Origin: Bacteroidales bacterium F22
Lineage (GTDB): Bacteria > Bacteroidota > Bacteroidia > Bacteroidales > Bacteroidaceae
Length of the DNA stretch: 64,000 nt
Assembly: GCA_029541985.1 (NCBI GenBank)
Contig: CP095414.1
Coordinates: 2,343,001 to 2,407,000 of the forward strand
Reading direction: 5' to 3'
The translations under genes were made by a program, and so were the position numbers. The number at the start of each line of letters is the position of its first letter. The first letter of the stretch is position 1. The notes under the pieces are model-generated. The model made no database searches and was not told the DNA's origin. It saw only the letters and a list, made by a program, of their open reading frames with translations. Positions 7,660-16,139 of this stretch are shown here, piece after piece.

Positions 7660-10347
7660 CTATTGTACGGTGATCTTTTGTTTGTCTACATTCCATCCTA
7701 AGATGGTGGCTTCTAATTCTTGTCCTGGCTCAGCATGATAATCTACAAGGATTGTTTTTGTAGTTCCTGGGAGAACTGATACATAATTATCGTCGCAGAA
7801 TGCTGGAAGAATCCGTTTTCCTGTCTTTTTATCTATCAAGGCTACTCGGTTGAAAAAGGCCACTGGACTCTCTTGGGGGTTGAAGATGGTTAGTTTAACC
7901 TTTCCTTCTGCTAATTGCTGTGCACGGTAGGTTACTTTTGCTCGTTTCATCTCTTTGAGCCCAGCGTACTCTCCTTTTGCATTTGGAAACCAGTATAAAT
8001 TATCGCTTATGGTTTCTTGTTGTACATTCATCAGCTGGAGGTAGAAGAAACCGCCTTTATCTGACAAGAGTTTGTCTAGTTTAGATTTCATAGAGGATAT
8101 CTTGGATACTGTGGCTGCATCTAGATAGGTGAATATCTGCTGTAACTTTTGTGCTTTACCTTCCATATCATAATAGGTCGCTACTAACATGAGGTCACTA
8201 ATAGGCTCGAAGGAGTTGTTTACTATATAGATTTCTTTGCTTTCTGGACTGCACATGACATGAACGGGTTCACTACCTTTTCGTAATCCAAATAGGCAGG
8301 CGTTGGGATCTAGGTAATAGTCGTACATCTGCCCTCGCATAGCCGTCCATGGATTTTGAGTCTTCCAAATAATAGAACCTGTGTACCATTCCCACATGTG
8401 GGAACTGAATCCTTCCATTAAAGCTCGATATTGGTCATAATTCGCTAGTTGAGCTTTCATGGTAAAGTCATGAATATCACGTATTTTCCCATAAGGAGTC
8501 AATGCTTTGTAATAGCCTGAGTATTTATGGTATTGCCATACTGAATCTACTGTCTCTCCGCGCTTAGAGTCGGAGTAGTAGTTAGGTGCTTGTAGGTCCT
8601 TTTTAGGGATGAAACGGTTTAGTGATTCATAATCTCCTGTCCCAACTGATCCTACTTCGGAATTGAAAGGCCATGTTCTCTTGTCCCAAAAAGAATTGAT
8701 TGGTTGTATCGAGTAGGGACCATCTCCATTTCCTCCAAGAAAGTTATAAGACCATTCATTGGCATTGGAGTAGGGGATAAACCAACGTGTACCGTCCAAT
8801 CGAGGGAGTATCTCATCTCGCAATGGAATCAAGATGTCTGTAGGAGGGGTAATCTCGTTTCCTCCACACCAGATTGCAAGTGATGGGTGGTTACGAATCA
8901 TCTTAATCATGTCTTTGGCCGATTCCAATACTAGGTTATGATCATCGGGATATTTACGTCTTGTCCATTGGTCTTCTGCTTTCTTTGGATCTTCCCAGCG
9001 GCCATTGCAATCGCCAGAAAACCAGAAATCTTGCAATACGAGCATCCCGTATCTGTCACATGCTTCGTAAAATTCTGGACGTTCAATAATAGCGCCTCCC
9101 CAAATACGAATCAGATTGAGATTCATGTCTCTATGATAACGAATTTCTGCATCATAACGGGCATCTGAAAAGCGAAGCATTGCATCTGATATAATCCAGT
9201 TGCCTCCTTTTATAAATATCTTTTGTCCATTGACACTGATTTGTTTGCTTCGTGTAATATCATTCCATGTCGTCTGTATCTCTCGTATACCGAATCTTAT
9301 CCGTTCGGTATCTGATATGTTTTTTTCGCCATCTTGTATAAATTGGATTGGTAAAGTATACAGATTCTGTGGGCCATAACCTGCGGGCCACCAGAGCTTC
9401 GGATTGTGCAGTGTCAAGTCAGGAAGGTTTACTTCTTTAGTAACTCCTGCTTGAATGCTTACTTCTTGTGAGACGGTTACTCCATCTAGTGTGTAGCGCA
9501 ATATTCCTGACACAAGATGGTTCGATGCATTCTGTATCTCTGCACTTGTCCTTATTATTGCGTCTGCCTGGACTCCTTTTACTTTACGTACCCCTGGAAC
9601 AAAGGTCACGACATGAGGGTTCTTGATATTTATGGCTCCTGTGTGTTCGATGAATACCTTGTCCCATATTCCAGTATTCCGGTCTCTGATAGGTTGAATC
9701 CAATCCCAACCAGCTACATACTGATGCATCACATTTTTGGCAATAGTTCCGTCTCCACCTTGTCCGCCATTTGGATTGCCTACGGGGTCTGGAGGATAGA
9801 CAATCACAGCCAATCTGTTTTTACCGTTGGCTAAGAGCATCTTACTTATATTGAAGGTCTTACGGAGGTACATCCCTTCGAAGGGCTCTTGGTTTACTTT
9901 GTGTCCGTTGAGGTAGATATCACAACTGTAGTTGATTCCTCTGAAGGTGATCCATACTTGATCGTCTCCTGAGGGTTTAGTCTCGTTGAAGTCTTTGACG
10001 AACCAGTAGGTGTAGTAATCTCTTCCTACATTATATATGTCGGGAATTTTCTCATTGTTCATTCCATAAAAAGGATCGGGAATTTCTCCATTTGCCAACT
10101 GTGTGGTGAGTACTGTGCCTGGAATCACTGCTGGCTTCCAGTTGTCGAGGTGGTAAGATCGTTTTGATATTATTTCGCCTTTGTCATTTGTCTTCTGCGA
10201 AGGTAAGCATTTCCATCCACTGTTTAATTCGTATTGTGACTGAGCATTTAGCATATTCGAGGTACACAATAATAGGAGTACTAGATAAAGTTTGCTATAC
10301 CATTTCTGGTAGTGATTCTTTTTAGGGAGTGTTTTCGTTGTTGTCAT
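7660..10347 (-). CDS. GH2 exo-glucosaminidase / endo-beta-mannosidase-like glycosidase
   Basis: An 895-residue secreted enzyme with a signal peptide ending near SNMLNAQ. It has the GH2 order: sugar-binding jelly roll (about 60-240, with FRGINYSCDIYLNGHKV), immunoglobulin-like domain (about 250-360, ending WWPAGYG), TIM barrel (about 365-660) and C-terminal beta domains. The acid/base is Glu498 in WCGGNE and the nucleophile Glu564 in FNSEVG. The barrel sequence IRIWGGAIIERPEFYEACD is typical of the CsxA and plant endo-beta-mannosidase branch rather than LacZ-type galactosidases. It is transcribed toward the GH43 gene from its own promoter. Substrate is uncertain: glucosaminide, mannoside or another axial or amino sugar. 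Confidence 0.8.
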   Translation of the reverse strand: MTTTKTLPKKNHYQKWYSKLYLVLLLLCTSNMLNAQSQYELNSGWKCLPSQKTNDKGEIISKRSYHLDNWKPAVIPGTVLTTQLANGEIPDPFYGMNNEKIPDIYNVGRDYYTYWFVKDFNETKPSGDDQVWITFRGINYSCDIYLNGHKVNQEPFEGMYLRKTFNISKMLLANGKNRLAVIVYPPDPVGNPNGGQGGDGTIAKNVMHQYVAGWDWIQPIRDRNTGIWDKVFIEHTGAINIKNPHVVTFVPGVRKVKGVQADAIIRTSAEIQNASNHLVSGILRYTLDGVTVSQEVSIQAGVTKEVNLPDLTLHNPKLWWPAGYGPQNLYTLPIQFIQDGEKNISDTERIRFGIREIQTTWNDITRSKQISVNGQKIFIKGGNWIISDAMLRFSDARYDAEIRYHRDMNLNLIRIWGGAIIERPEFYEACDRYGMLVLQDFWFSGDCNGRWEDPKKAEDQWTRRKYPDDHNLVLESAKDMIKMIRNHPSLAIWCGGNEITPPTDILIPLRDEILPRLDGTRWFIPYSNANEWSYNFLGGNGDGPYSIQPINSFWDKRTWPFNSEVGSVGTGDYESLNRFIPKKDLQAPNYYSDSKRGETVDSVWQYHKYSGYYKALTPYGKIRDIHDFTMKAQLANYDQYRALMEGFSSHMWEWYTGSIIWKTQNPWTAMRGQMYDYYLDPNACLFGLRKGSEPVHVMCSPESKEIYIVNNSFEPISDLMLVATYYDMEGKAQKLQQIFTYLDAATVSKISSMKSKLDKLLSDKGGFFYLQLMNVQQETISDNLYWFPNAKGEYAGLKEMKRAKVTYRAQQLAEGKVKLTIFNPQESPVAFFNRVALIDKKTGKRILPAFCDDNYVSVLPGTTKTILVDYHAEPGQELEATILGWNVDKQKITVQ

Positions 10348-10386
10348 GAATCGTGTTTCGTGTAGGGGTTATGTGTTTGTTCCTCG

Positions 10387-10416
10387 CAAAAATACAGTTT
10401 ATTCCAAGCTTTCAAA
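10387..10416 (-). promoter_or_regulatory. Bacteroidetes-type promoter for the GH2 gene
   Basis: On the minus strand, a TAnnTTTG -7 box (complement of 10387-10394) lies 18 bp from a TTTG -33 box (complement of 10413-10416), about 40 bases before the GH2 start codon. The rest of 10417-10728 is AT-rich and shows only the tRNA promoter candidate. Confidence 0.6.
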
Positions 10417-10628
10417 TGGCTGAAGACTTAAAAATATACAATATTGGGATAATGCGTCTTTCCCTTTCTTATGAAATCTCTTTTCTTATGGATTCTCTAA
10501 GGTGCTATGTGATTAGTTTAATGTTACAAAAACAGACTTTTTATACGTAATAAGTTAAAAGAATATTAATAAAATATAGCATACTATTAATTCATAAGTT
10601 CAAAATAGGGCTAGACGAAAAAAAAAGA

Positions 10629-10636
10629 TACTTTTG
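10629..10636 (+). promoter_or_regulatory. Candidate -7 box for tRNA-Ser
   Basis: TACTTTTG matches TAnnTTTG and lies 92 bases before tRNA-Ser. No clear -33 TTTG is seen at the right distance, so support is moderate. Confidence 0.4.
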
Positions 10637-10728
10637 TGGTGAAATGTACTTCCGATTGCGGTTTTTTTTCGTAATTTGCGGACGTTTTGATGGTTACTAG
10701 TGCCTCTGCGTATGGAAAAGGCATATTT

Positions 10729-10816
10729 GGAGAGGTGCTCGAGTGGCTGATGAGGCACGCCTGGAAAGCGTGTATACACCAAAAGTGTATCGCGGGTTCG
10801 AATCCCGCTCTCTCCG
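10729..10816 (+). tRNA. tRNA-Ser (anticodon GGA)
   Basis: An 88-base type II tRNA. The acceptor arm GGAGAGG pairs with TCTCTCC, the anticodon loop CTGGAAA gives GGA, a long variable arm pairs TATACAC with GTGTATC-type bases, and the T arm contains GGGTTCGAATCCC. Discriminator is G at 10816. No CCA is encoded; CCA must be added, for example by the product of the gene at 17160. Confidence 0.96.
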
Positions 10817-10859
10817 CAGTAGTCAAGGTAAAGGTATCGTAATGGCACTCTGACTTGGT

Positions 10860-10867
10860 TACTTTTG
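10860..10867 (+). promoter_or_regulatory. exbB: Candidate -7 box for the exbB operon
   Basis: TACTTTTG matches the Bacteroidetes -7 consensus about 145 bases before exbB. No good -33 box is seen. The leader between is AT-rich and carries three GATGTGA motifs (about 10891-10930) of unknown meaning. Confidence 0.4.
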
Positions 10868-11012
10868 TTAGTTAAATGGATTAACATAAGATGTGAAGAT
10901 GTGATGGAAAAGAAAATGATGTGATGAAGATGAAAAAAGGCATTTAAAAGTAAATAGCAAAAATAATAATCAACAACAAAATCAATTATTTAATTTAAAA
11001 ATTTAGACACAC

Positions 11013-11777
11013 ATGAAAAAGTTATTCGCAATCATTGCTGTTATCGGAGCTTTGACATTTGCTACTGTTCCGGCAGTAAGCGCACAGGAGGCCGCTCCTG
11101 CTACAGAACAGGTCGCTGCTAATGCTCCTGCTGAGGGTGGAATCCACAAAGAATTGAAAACTAAATTTATCGAGGGTACTGCTTCTTTTATGTCGCTTGT
11201 ATCTATCGCTTTAGTTATCGGTCTTGCTTTCTGTATCGAACGTATTATCTATTTGAGTCTTGCTGAAATTAACACTAAGAAATTTATCGAATCTATCGAG
11301 TCTGATCTTGAAAGTGGTGATATCGAAGCTGCTAAAGAACGTGCACGTAATACTCGTGGACCTGTTGCTTCTATTTACTATCAAGGTTTAATGCGTGTAA
11401 ACGAAGGCCTAGATGTAGTAGAACGCTCTGTCGTTTCTTATGGTGGTGTTCAGGCTGGTTACCTAGAAAAAGGTTGCTCTTGGATTACTCTTTTCATCGC
11501 GATGGCTCCATCTCTTGGTTTCTTGGGTACTGTAATCGGTATGGTTCAGGCTTTTGATAAAATCCAACAAGTAGGTGATATCTCTCCAACAGTTGTTGCA
11601 GGTGGTATGAAAGTCGCTTTGATTACAACTATCTTTGGTTTGATCGTAGCTCTTATCCTTCAGTTGTTCTACAACTACGTATTGGCTAAAATCGAGTCTA
11701 TCACTTCTGATATGGAGGATTCTTCAATCTCTCTACTTGATATGGTGATTAAATACAACCAAAAATATAATAAGTAA
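11013..11777 (+). CDS. exbB: ExbB/TolQ/MotA-family proton channel protein
   Basis: 254 residues. An N-terminal signal-like segment (about 1-25, ending VSAQE) precedes the first membrane helix (about 55-80, SLVSIALVIGLAFCIERIIY). The MotA/TolQ/ExbB core follows, with helices near 155-180 (GFLGTVIGMVQAF) and 190-220 (GGMKVALITTIFGLIVALI). The protein assembles with ExbD in the inner membrane to use the proton gradient to drive TonB-dependent transport, as needed by SusC-type receptors such as the one at the right end of this window. It is the first of four tightly packed genes. Bacteroidota ExbB proteins often carry such an extra N-terminal region. Confidence 0.93.
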   Translation: MKKLFAIIAVIGALTFATVPAVSAQEAAPATEQVAANAPAEGGIHKELKTKFIEGTASFMSLVSIALVIGLAFCIERIIYLSLAEINTKKFIESIESDLESGDIEAAKERARNTRGPVASIYYQGLMRVNEGLDVVERSVVSYGGVQAGYLEKGCSWITLFIAMAPSLGFLGTVIGMVQAFDKIQQVGDISPTVVAGGMKVALITTIFGLIVALILQLFYNYVLAKIESITSDMEDSSISLLDMVIKYNQKYNK

Positions 11778-11798
11778 TCTTTGAGAAACTTTAATATT

Positions 11799-12257
11799 AT
11801 GAGTAAGTTAACATACAGAATCTCATATTACGTCCTTTATGCCCTTTTCGCTGCAATCGTTGTTGTATGTGGATTATTCTATTTTGATGGGTTCGATAGA
11901 GTCGTAGGTGAGTTCAATGACCCTGTTCATACAGAGACATTGATTTATTTGATCTATTTTATCTTGGGTCTTTGTGTTTTAGTGACTCTTGTTGCTGCTG
12001 TTATTCAGTTCGGTTCTGCTTTGGTAGACAGTCCTGTTAATGCACTTAAGTCACTTGTCGGATTGATTCTTTTAGTTGCGCTTCTTGCAATCACTTGGAG
12101 TATGGGTTCTACAGATACTGTTGTAACTGGTGATGGTCCTTATACTGATCCTTTCTGGTTGAAGATAACTGATATGTTCCTATATTCAATCTATGTATTG
12201 ATGGCTGGTACTATCCTTTCTATCTTCGTAAGTGGTGTCAAAAAGAGTATTTCTTAA
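11799..12257 (+). CDS. Conserved four-helix membrane protein of the exb operon
   Basis: The ATG at 11799 is used; an in-frame TTG at 11781 would add six unlikely residues. The 152-residue product has four hydrophobic helices (about 8-28, 45-70, 82-102 and 120-145) and no enzyme motif. It lies between exbB and two exbD genes, 21 bases on each side. A small membrane protein is commonly found at this place in Bacteroidales exb operons, so a structural or accessory role in the motor is plausible, but its function is not known to me. Confidence 0.75.
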   Translation: MSKLTYRISYYVLYALFAAIVVVCGLFYFDGFDRVVGEFNDPVHTETLIYLIYFILGLCVLVTLVAAVIQFGSALVDSPVNALKSLVGLILLVALLAITWSMGSTDTVVTGDGPYTDPFWLKITDMFLYSIYVLMAGTILSIFVSGVKKSIS

Positions 12258-12277
12258 TCAATTAATTCAGATAAACA

Positions 12278-12865
12278 ATGGCTAGAGGAAATAGGAAAGT
12301 ACCTGATATTAATTCGAGTTCTACGGCTGATATCGCTTTCTTGCTATTGATCTTCTTCCTTATCACAACTTCTATGGATACAGACCGCGGTCTCGCTCGT
12401 CGTTTGCCTCCTCCTCCTGAAAAGGATCAGAAGTTAGATGATATTGTGGTAAAGGAAAGAAATGTACTCGTCGTGCTTATAAATGCAGAGGACCAGTTGA
12501 TGGTTCGTGGTGAGTATTTGAAAGTAGATCAATTACGTGAAAAAGCTAAGGAATTTATTGCCAATCCTTACAACGCTGATGACCTTCCTGAAAAGCATAT
12601 GAAAAATGTGCCTTTCTTCGGTGACCAACGTGTAACTGATAAGCATGTAATTTCTGTTCAGAATGACCGTGGTACTAGTTATCAGGCATATATAGATGTG
12701 CAGAACGAACTTGTTGCTGCATATAATGAATTACGTAATGAGTTGTCCACTGAAAAATTCGGTAAAGAATACGCTGAGCTTAATGCTGATCAGCAAAAAG
12801 CGGTTCGTATGATTTATCCTCAGAAGATTTCAGAGGCTGAACCTAAAAATTATGGAGGCAAGTAG
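12278..12865 (+). CDS. exbD: ExbD/TolR-family biopolymer transport protein (first copy)
   Basis: 195 residues: a short basic cytoplasmic N-terminus, one membrane helix (about 18-36) in the sequence STADIAFLLLIFFLITTSM with the conserved proton-carrying Asp near its start, a proline-rich linker (RRLPPPPEK), then a periplasmic domain. It is longer than typical ExbD (about 140 residues). It pairs with ExbB to energise outer-membrane receptors. It lies 2 bases before a second exbD, a paired arrangement typical of Bacteroidota. Confidence 0.9.
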   Translation: MARGNRKVPDINSSSTADIAFLLLIFFLITTSMDTDRGLARRLPPPPEKDQKLDDIVVKERNVLVVLINAEDQLMVRGEYLKVDQLREKAKEFIANPYNADDLPEKHMKNVPFFGDQRVTDKHVISVQNDRGTSYQAYIDVQNELVAAYNELRNELSTEKFGKEYAELNADQQKAVRMIYPQKISEAEPKNYGGK

Positions 12866-12867
12866 AA

Positions 12868-13332
12868 ATGGGAAAATTTAATAAGACAGGAAAGCGCGGT
12901 ATGCCCGCACTTAATACTTCTTCTCTCCCTGATTTGATCTTTACTCTATTGTTTTTCTTCATGATTGTAACTACAATGCGTGAAGTGACATTAAAGGTTC
13001 AATTCAAGGTACCTCAAGGTACTGAACTTGAAAAATTGGAAAAGAAGTCACTTGTAACTTTTATTTATGTAGGAGAACCTACTCAAGAGTTCCGCAAGAC
13101 TATGGGATCTGAAAGCCGTATTCAGCTTAATGATTCTTTTGCGGAAGTAAGTGATATCTTTGATTATATTAATCAAGAACGTACTTCTATGAAAGAAGAA
13201 GATCAACCTTATATGACTGTGTCTATAAAGGCTGATAAAGAGACTAAAATGGGTATCATAGCTGATGTGAAGCAAGCGCTTCGCCAAGCTTATGCTCTTA
13301 AAATCAATTACTCTGCGCATCCACGCAACTAG
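12868..13332 (+). CDS. exbD: ExbD/TolR-family biopolymer transport protein (second copy)
   Basis: 154 residues with the ExbD plan: basic start, conserved Asp in SSLPDLIFTLLFFFMIVTTM (about 18-37), then a periplasmic domain ending near SAHPRN. It differs clearly from the first copy in its linker and periplasmic domain, so the two are paralogues rather than a recent duplication. It closes the operon, followed by a strong terminator. No tonB gene is visible in the window. Confidence 0.9.
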   Translation: MGKFNKTGKRGMPALNTSSLPDLIFTLLFFFMIVTTMREVTLKVQFKVPQGTELEKLEKKSLVTFIYVGEPTQEFRKTMGSESRIQLNDSFAEVSDIFDYINQERTSMKEEDQPYMTVSIKADKETKMGIIADVKQALRQAYALKINYSAHPRN

Positions 13333-13350
13333 TGTTTGATTATATATCTC

Positions 13351-13383
13351 AAAAGAGTGCATCATATCGATGCACTCTTTTTT
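13351..13383 (+). terminator. Rho-independent terminator of the exb operon
   Basis: A perfect stem of about 13 bp (AAAAGAGTGCATC with GATGCACTCTTTT, five-base loop) followed by a T run. Confidence 0.88.
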
Positions 13384-13461
13384 GTGTGTATAAGGATAGC
13401 CCTATATATTGTTTTCTATTTATTTAGTAATAGAAAAGGATAAAATGTAGTATAAATGTAG

Positions 13462-13469
13462 TATCTTTG
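13462..13469 (+). promoter_or_regulatory. Candidate -7 box for the Lrp-family gene
   Basis: TATCTTTG matches the consensus exactly, 85 bases before the start codon. No TTTG stands at the -33 position. Confidence 0.5.
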
Positions 13470-13554
13470 TGCAGTTTTGAGAGTTTTCCTTTCAGTTTGT
13501 AACTCTTTAAAATTGTGGATAAAGATGAATATAATGATTATAAATAAATAGAAA

Positions 13555-14055
13555 ATGGGACATCACCAATTAGATGCTCTTGATGAGCAAATTCTAAAAA
13601 TGATAGCTAACAATGCACGTATTCCTTTCTTAGAAGTAGCTAGGGAATGTAAGGTGTCTGGCGCTGCTATACACCAACGGGTACAGAAACTGACAAATTT
13701 GGGCATCCTCAAAGGATCTGCCTATATACTTGATCCTGAGAAAATCGGTTATGAAACTTGTGCCTATATTGGCATTTATCTTCACGACCCTTCTACTTAT
13801 CAGAAAGCTGCAGATGAGATGCGTAAGATACCTGAGATTGTGGAGTGCCATTTTACTACTGGCAAGTATGATATGTTTGTAAAAATATATGCTAAGAACA
13901 ATCATCATTTGATGAGTGTCATTCATAACAAGTTACAACCTCTAGGTTTAGCAAGAACTGAAACATTGATTTCTTTCAATGAATATATCAAACGTCAAGT
14001 TCCTGTTTGTACTGATGACGAAGAAGATGATATCGTCGTATCTGACTTAGTATAG
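13555..14055 (+). CDS. Lrp/AsnC-family transcriptional regulator
   Basis: 166 residues. The N-terminal winged HTH (about 5-60) starts with LDALDEQILKMIANNARIPF, the common Lrp opening, and has SGAAIHQRVQKLTNLGILKG as recognition helix and wing. The ligand-binding RAM domain (about 70-140) contains ECHFTTGKYDMFVKIYA, the usual effector-binding and oligomerisation region. The acidic tail (DDEEDD) is unusual but common in Bacteroidales homologues. Such proteins sense amino acids and form octameric DNA-binding rings; the regulon is unknown. It is a single-gene unit converging on folA with a gap of only 15 bases. Confidence 0.9.
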   Translation: MGHHQLDALDEQILKMIANNARIPFLEVARECKVSGAAIHQRVQKLTNLGILKGSAYILDPEKIGYETCAYIGIYLHDPSTYQKAADEMRKIPEIVECHFTTGKYDMFVKIYAKNNHHLMSVIHNKLQPLGLARTETLISFNEYIKRQVPVCTDDEEDDIVVSDLV

Positions 14056-14070
14056 AAGAAGGTCGTTATC

Positions 14071-14562
14071 TTATTTTCGTGCGTAAGTAACGAAATAAAA
14101 TGAATAAGGGTGTTTCTCGTCTTTGGCGTGGAACACTCTTCTTGTTTCTATCCATAGCTCGTTATCAATTTTTGGAAAGTGTGCGTCGGCACGGTTTGCA
14201 ACTGCTTCTATTTCTGTCACTATCAATTGGTCTGCATAGTGAATAGTCTGCCTGTAAAGTTGCTCTCCTCCGATACAGAATACTTGTTCTGATGCTGTAC
14301 AGCTTGCAAGGGCAGCCTCTAAAGTGGTAAAGCATTCTGCATTGTCTGCACGAAATGCTTTGTCTCTCGTAAGTATTATATTGCGTCGATTGGGTAGTGC
14401 TCCTTTTGGAAGTGATTGAAATGTTTTACGTCCCATCAGCACAGTGTGTCCTGAAGTAGTCGCTTTGAAGTTCTTCAGGTCATCAGGTAACCAATAGAGG
14501 AGTTTACCTTGATAACCAATGGCGTGGTTCTTTTCTGTTGCTACAATTAGTGTGAGTGTCAT
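14071..14562 (-). CDS. folA: Dihydrofolate reductase
   Basis: 163 residues, normal length. The N-terminus LTLIVATEKNHAIGYQGKLLYWLPDDL has the substrate-binding Asp of the LPxD(L) motif; VLMGRKTFQSLP and RRNIILTRD are NADPH-binding; FCIGGEQLY is the late conserved strand. It reduces dihydrofolate to tetrahydrofolate, which refills the pool consumed by thymidylate synthase encoded 2 bases upstream. Confidence 0.96.
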   Translation of the reverse strand: MTLTLIVATEKNHAIGYQGKLLYWLPDDLKNFKATTSGHTVLMGRKTFQSLPKGALPNRRNIILTRDKAFRADNAECFTTLEAALASCTASEQVFCIGGEQLYRQTIHYADQLIVTEIEAVANRADAHFPKIDNELWIETRRVFHAKDEKHPYSFYFVTYARK

Positions 14563-14564
14563 AT

Positions 14565-15359
14565 TTAGATGGCTACTTTTGCCGGTATATGTGGATGGGG
14601 ATCGTAACCTATCAGTTCGAAATCTTCATAAGTGAAATCAAAGAGGTCTTTTACATCCGGATTTAGTTTCATTTTAGGTAATTGTCGTGGCTCACGTGTC
14701 AATTGTAGTTTGGCTTGTTCTGTATGATTGCTATAGATGTGGGCATCACCTAAGGTGTGAATAAATTCACCTGCTTCGAGGCCTGTTACTTGTGCCAACA
14801 TCTGGAGTAATAGAGCATAAGAGGCAATGTTGAATGGAACGCCAAGAAAGATATCTGCGCTTCTCTGATATAGCTGTAAACTGAGTTTTCCATCAACGAC
14901 ATATACTTGGAAAAGAATATGACATGGTGGTAGTTTCATGTTTTGAATATCTGCGACATTCCATGCACTAACTAACATACGTCGTGAGTCTGGATTTTCT
15001 TTGATGGTCTTAATCAATTCCTTAATCTGATCGATGTGTCCCCCATTATAATCTGGCCATGAGCGCCATTGGTATCCATAAATAGGACCTAGATTGCCAT
15101 TCTCATCTGCCCACTCATTCCAAATACGTACTCCGTGGTCTTGCAGGTATTTTACATTAGTATCTCCATGTAAAAACCAAAGAAGTTCATGTATAATTGA
15201 TTTGAGATGTAATTTCTTTGTGGTTAGACAAGGAAAACCATCTGATAAATCAAAACGCATTTGATACCCAAATGTACTGATCGTTCCTGTACCTGTACGG
15301 TCTCCTTTTTGGTTGCCTTCATCAAGAACGTGTCTTAGAAGGTCTAAATATTGTTTCAT
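14565..15359 (-). CDS. thyA: Thymidylate synthase
   Basis: 264 residues, the E. coli length. The dUMP-binding region [20 protein letters not shown] is intact, LPPCHILFQ contains the catalytic Cys, and it ends in KVAI as in classical ThyA. It makes dTMP from dUMP with methylene-tetrahydrofolate as carbon donor and reductant, producing dihydrofolate. It heads a two-gene folate unit with folA. Confidence 0.97.
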   Translation of the reverse strand: MKQYLDLLRHVLDEGNQKGDRTGTGTISTFGYQMRFDLSDGFPCLTTKKLHLKSIIHELLWFLHGDTNVKYLQDHGVRIWNEWADENGNLGPIYGYQWRSWPDYNGGHIDQIKELIKTIKENPDSRRMLVSAWNVADIQNMKLPPCHILFQVYVVDGKLSLQLYQRSADIFLGVPFNIASYALLLQMLAQVTGLEAGEFIHTLGDAHIYSNHTEQAKLQLTREPRQLPKMKLNPDVKDLFDFTYEDFELIGYDPHPHIPAKVAI

Positions 15360-15398
15360 TTTTGAGGACTATATTTCGAGTGTATTTACTTTTAATGA

Positions 15399-15406
15399 CA
15401 AATGTA
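15399..15406 (-). promoter_or_regulatory. Candidate -7 box for thyA-folA
   Basis: On the minus strand the site reads TACATTTG, matching TAnnTTTG, 40 bases before the thyA start. No -33 TTTG was found. Confidence 0.4.
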
Positions 15407-15527
15407 CTGATTTTTTTCTTTCTTGTTATTAGGTTGCCTATAAATTTATTTGTTTCTTTATATGCTGATTGCAGATGCAAATAGTATATGCAGTTTATTT
15501 TTTAATGTTGAAATAGATAAATTCGTT

Positions 15528-16139
15528 ATGATTGAATATTTGAAAGGTGATTTAGTTGAATTGCAACCTACAGTAGCTATCATAGAATGTGCTGGAGTGG
15601 GTTATGAAGTTAATATATCGCTCAATACTTATAGTGCTGTACAGGGAAAGAAACATTGTAAATTATATATTTATGAAGTTATACGGGAAGATACGCATCA
15701 ATTATATGGCTTTTACTCTCGTGAAGAACGATCTTTATTTTTATTACTTAATTCTGTCAAGGGAGTAGGAGGAAATACGGCTCGAATGATTCTTTCTTCA
15801 TTGTCTCCTCGTGAACTTATCGATGTGTTGATTACTGAAAATGCTTCATTGCTCAAAACGGTTAAAGGCATCGGATTGAAGACAGCTCAGCGAATCATCG
15901 TCGAACTCAAAGACAAGGCTGCAGGCTTAGATGCAGGCGCTGCAGGTTCCAAAAAGAGCAGTGGTGATGATGGAAGTCCTATCGTCATTCAATATCAGGT
16001 ACAACAGGAAGCTGTTGCAGCGCTTACTATGCTGGGATTTCAACCGGCTGCTTCGAGTAAGGTTGTCAATGCACTGTTGCAAGAACATGGAGAAGCTCCC
16101 GTAGAACAGATTATAAAGCTGGCTCTGAAACGTCTATAG
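15528..16139 (+). CDS. ruvA: Holliday junction DNA helicase subunit RuvA
   Basis: The ATG at 15528 gives [12 protein letters not shown], the normal RuvA start; the frame is open 26 codons further upstream but that part does not look like RuvA. The 203-residue protein has the OB-fold domain I, the paired helix-hairpin-helix domain II ([19 protein letters not shown] and [22 protein letters not shown] are the two HhH elements) and a C-terminal RuvB-binding domain ([10 protein letters not shown]). RuvA holds the four-way junction and loads RuvB. Its 3' end overlaps the convergent next gene by 29 bases. Confidence 0.96.
   Translation: MIEYLKGDLVELQPTVAIIECAGVGYEVNISLNTYSAVQGKKHCKLYIYEVIREDTHQLYGFYSREERSLFLLLNSVKGVGGNTARMILSSLSPRELIDVLITENASLLKTVKGIGLKTAQRIIVELKDKAAGLDAGAAGSKKSSGDDGSPIVIQYQVQQEAVAALTMLGFQPAASSKVVNALLQEHGEAPVEQIIKLALKRL

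Noticed and set aside
10353..10550. A 65-residue frame between the GH2 gene and tRNA-Ser
   Set aside because: It overlaps the GH2 promoter, has no ribosome-binding context and an AT-rich random composition.
10600..10887. A 95-residue minus-strand frame across tRNA-Ser
   Set aside because: It includes the whole tRNA gene in antisense, so it is a shadow of a structural RNA.
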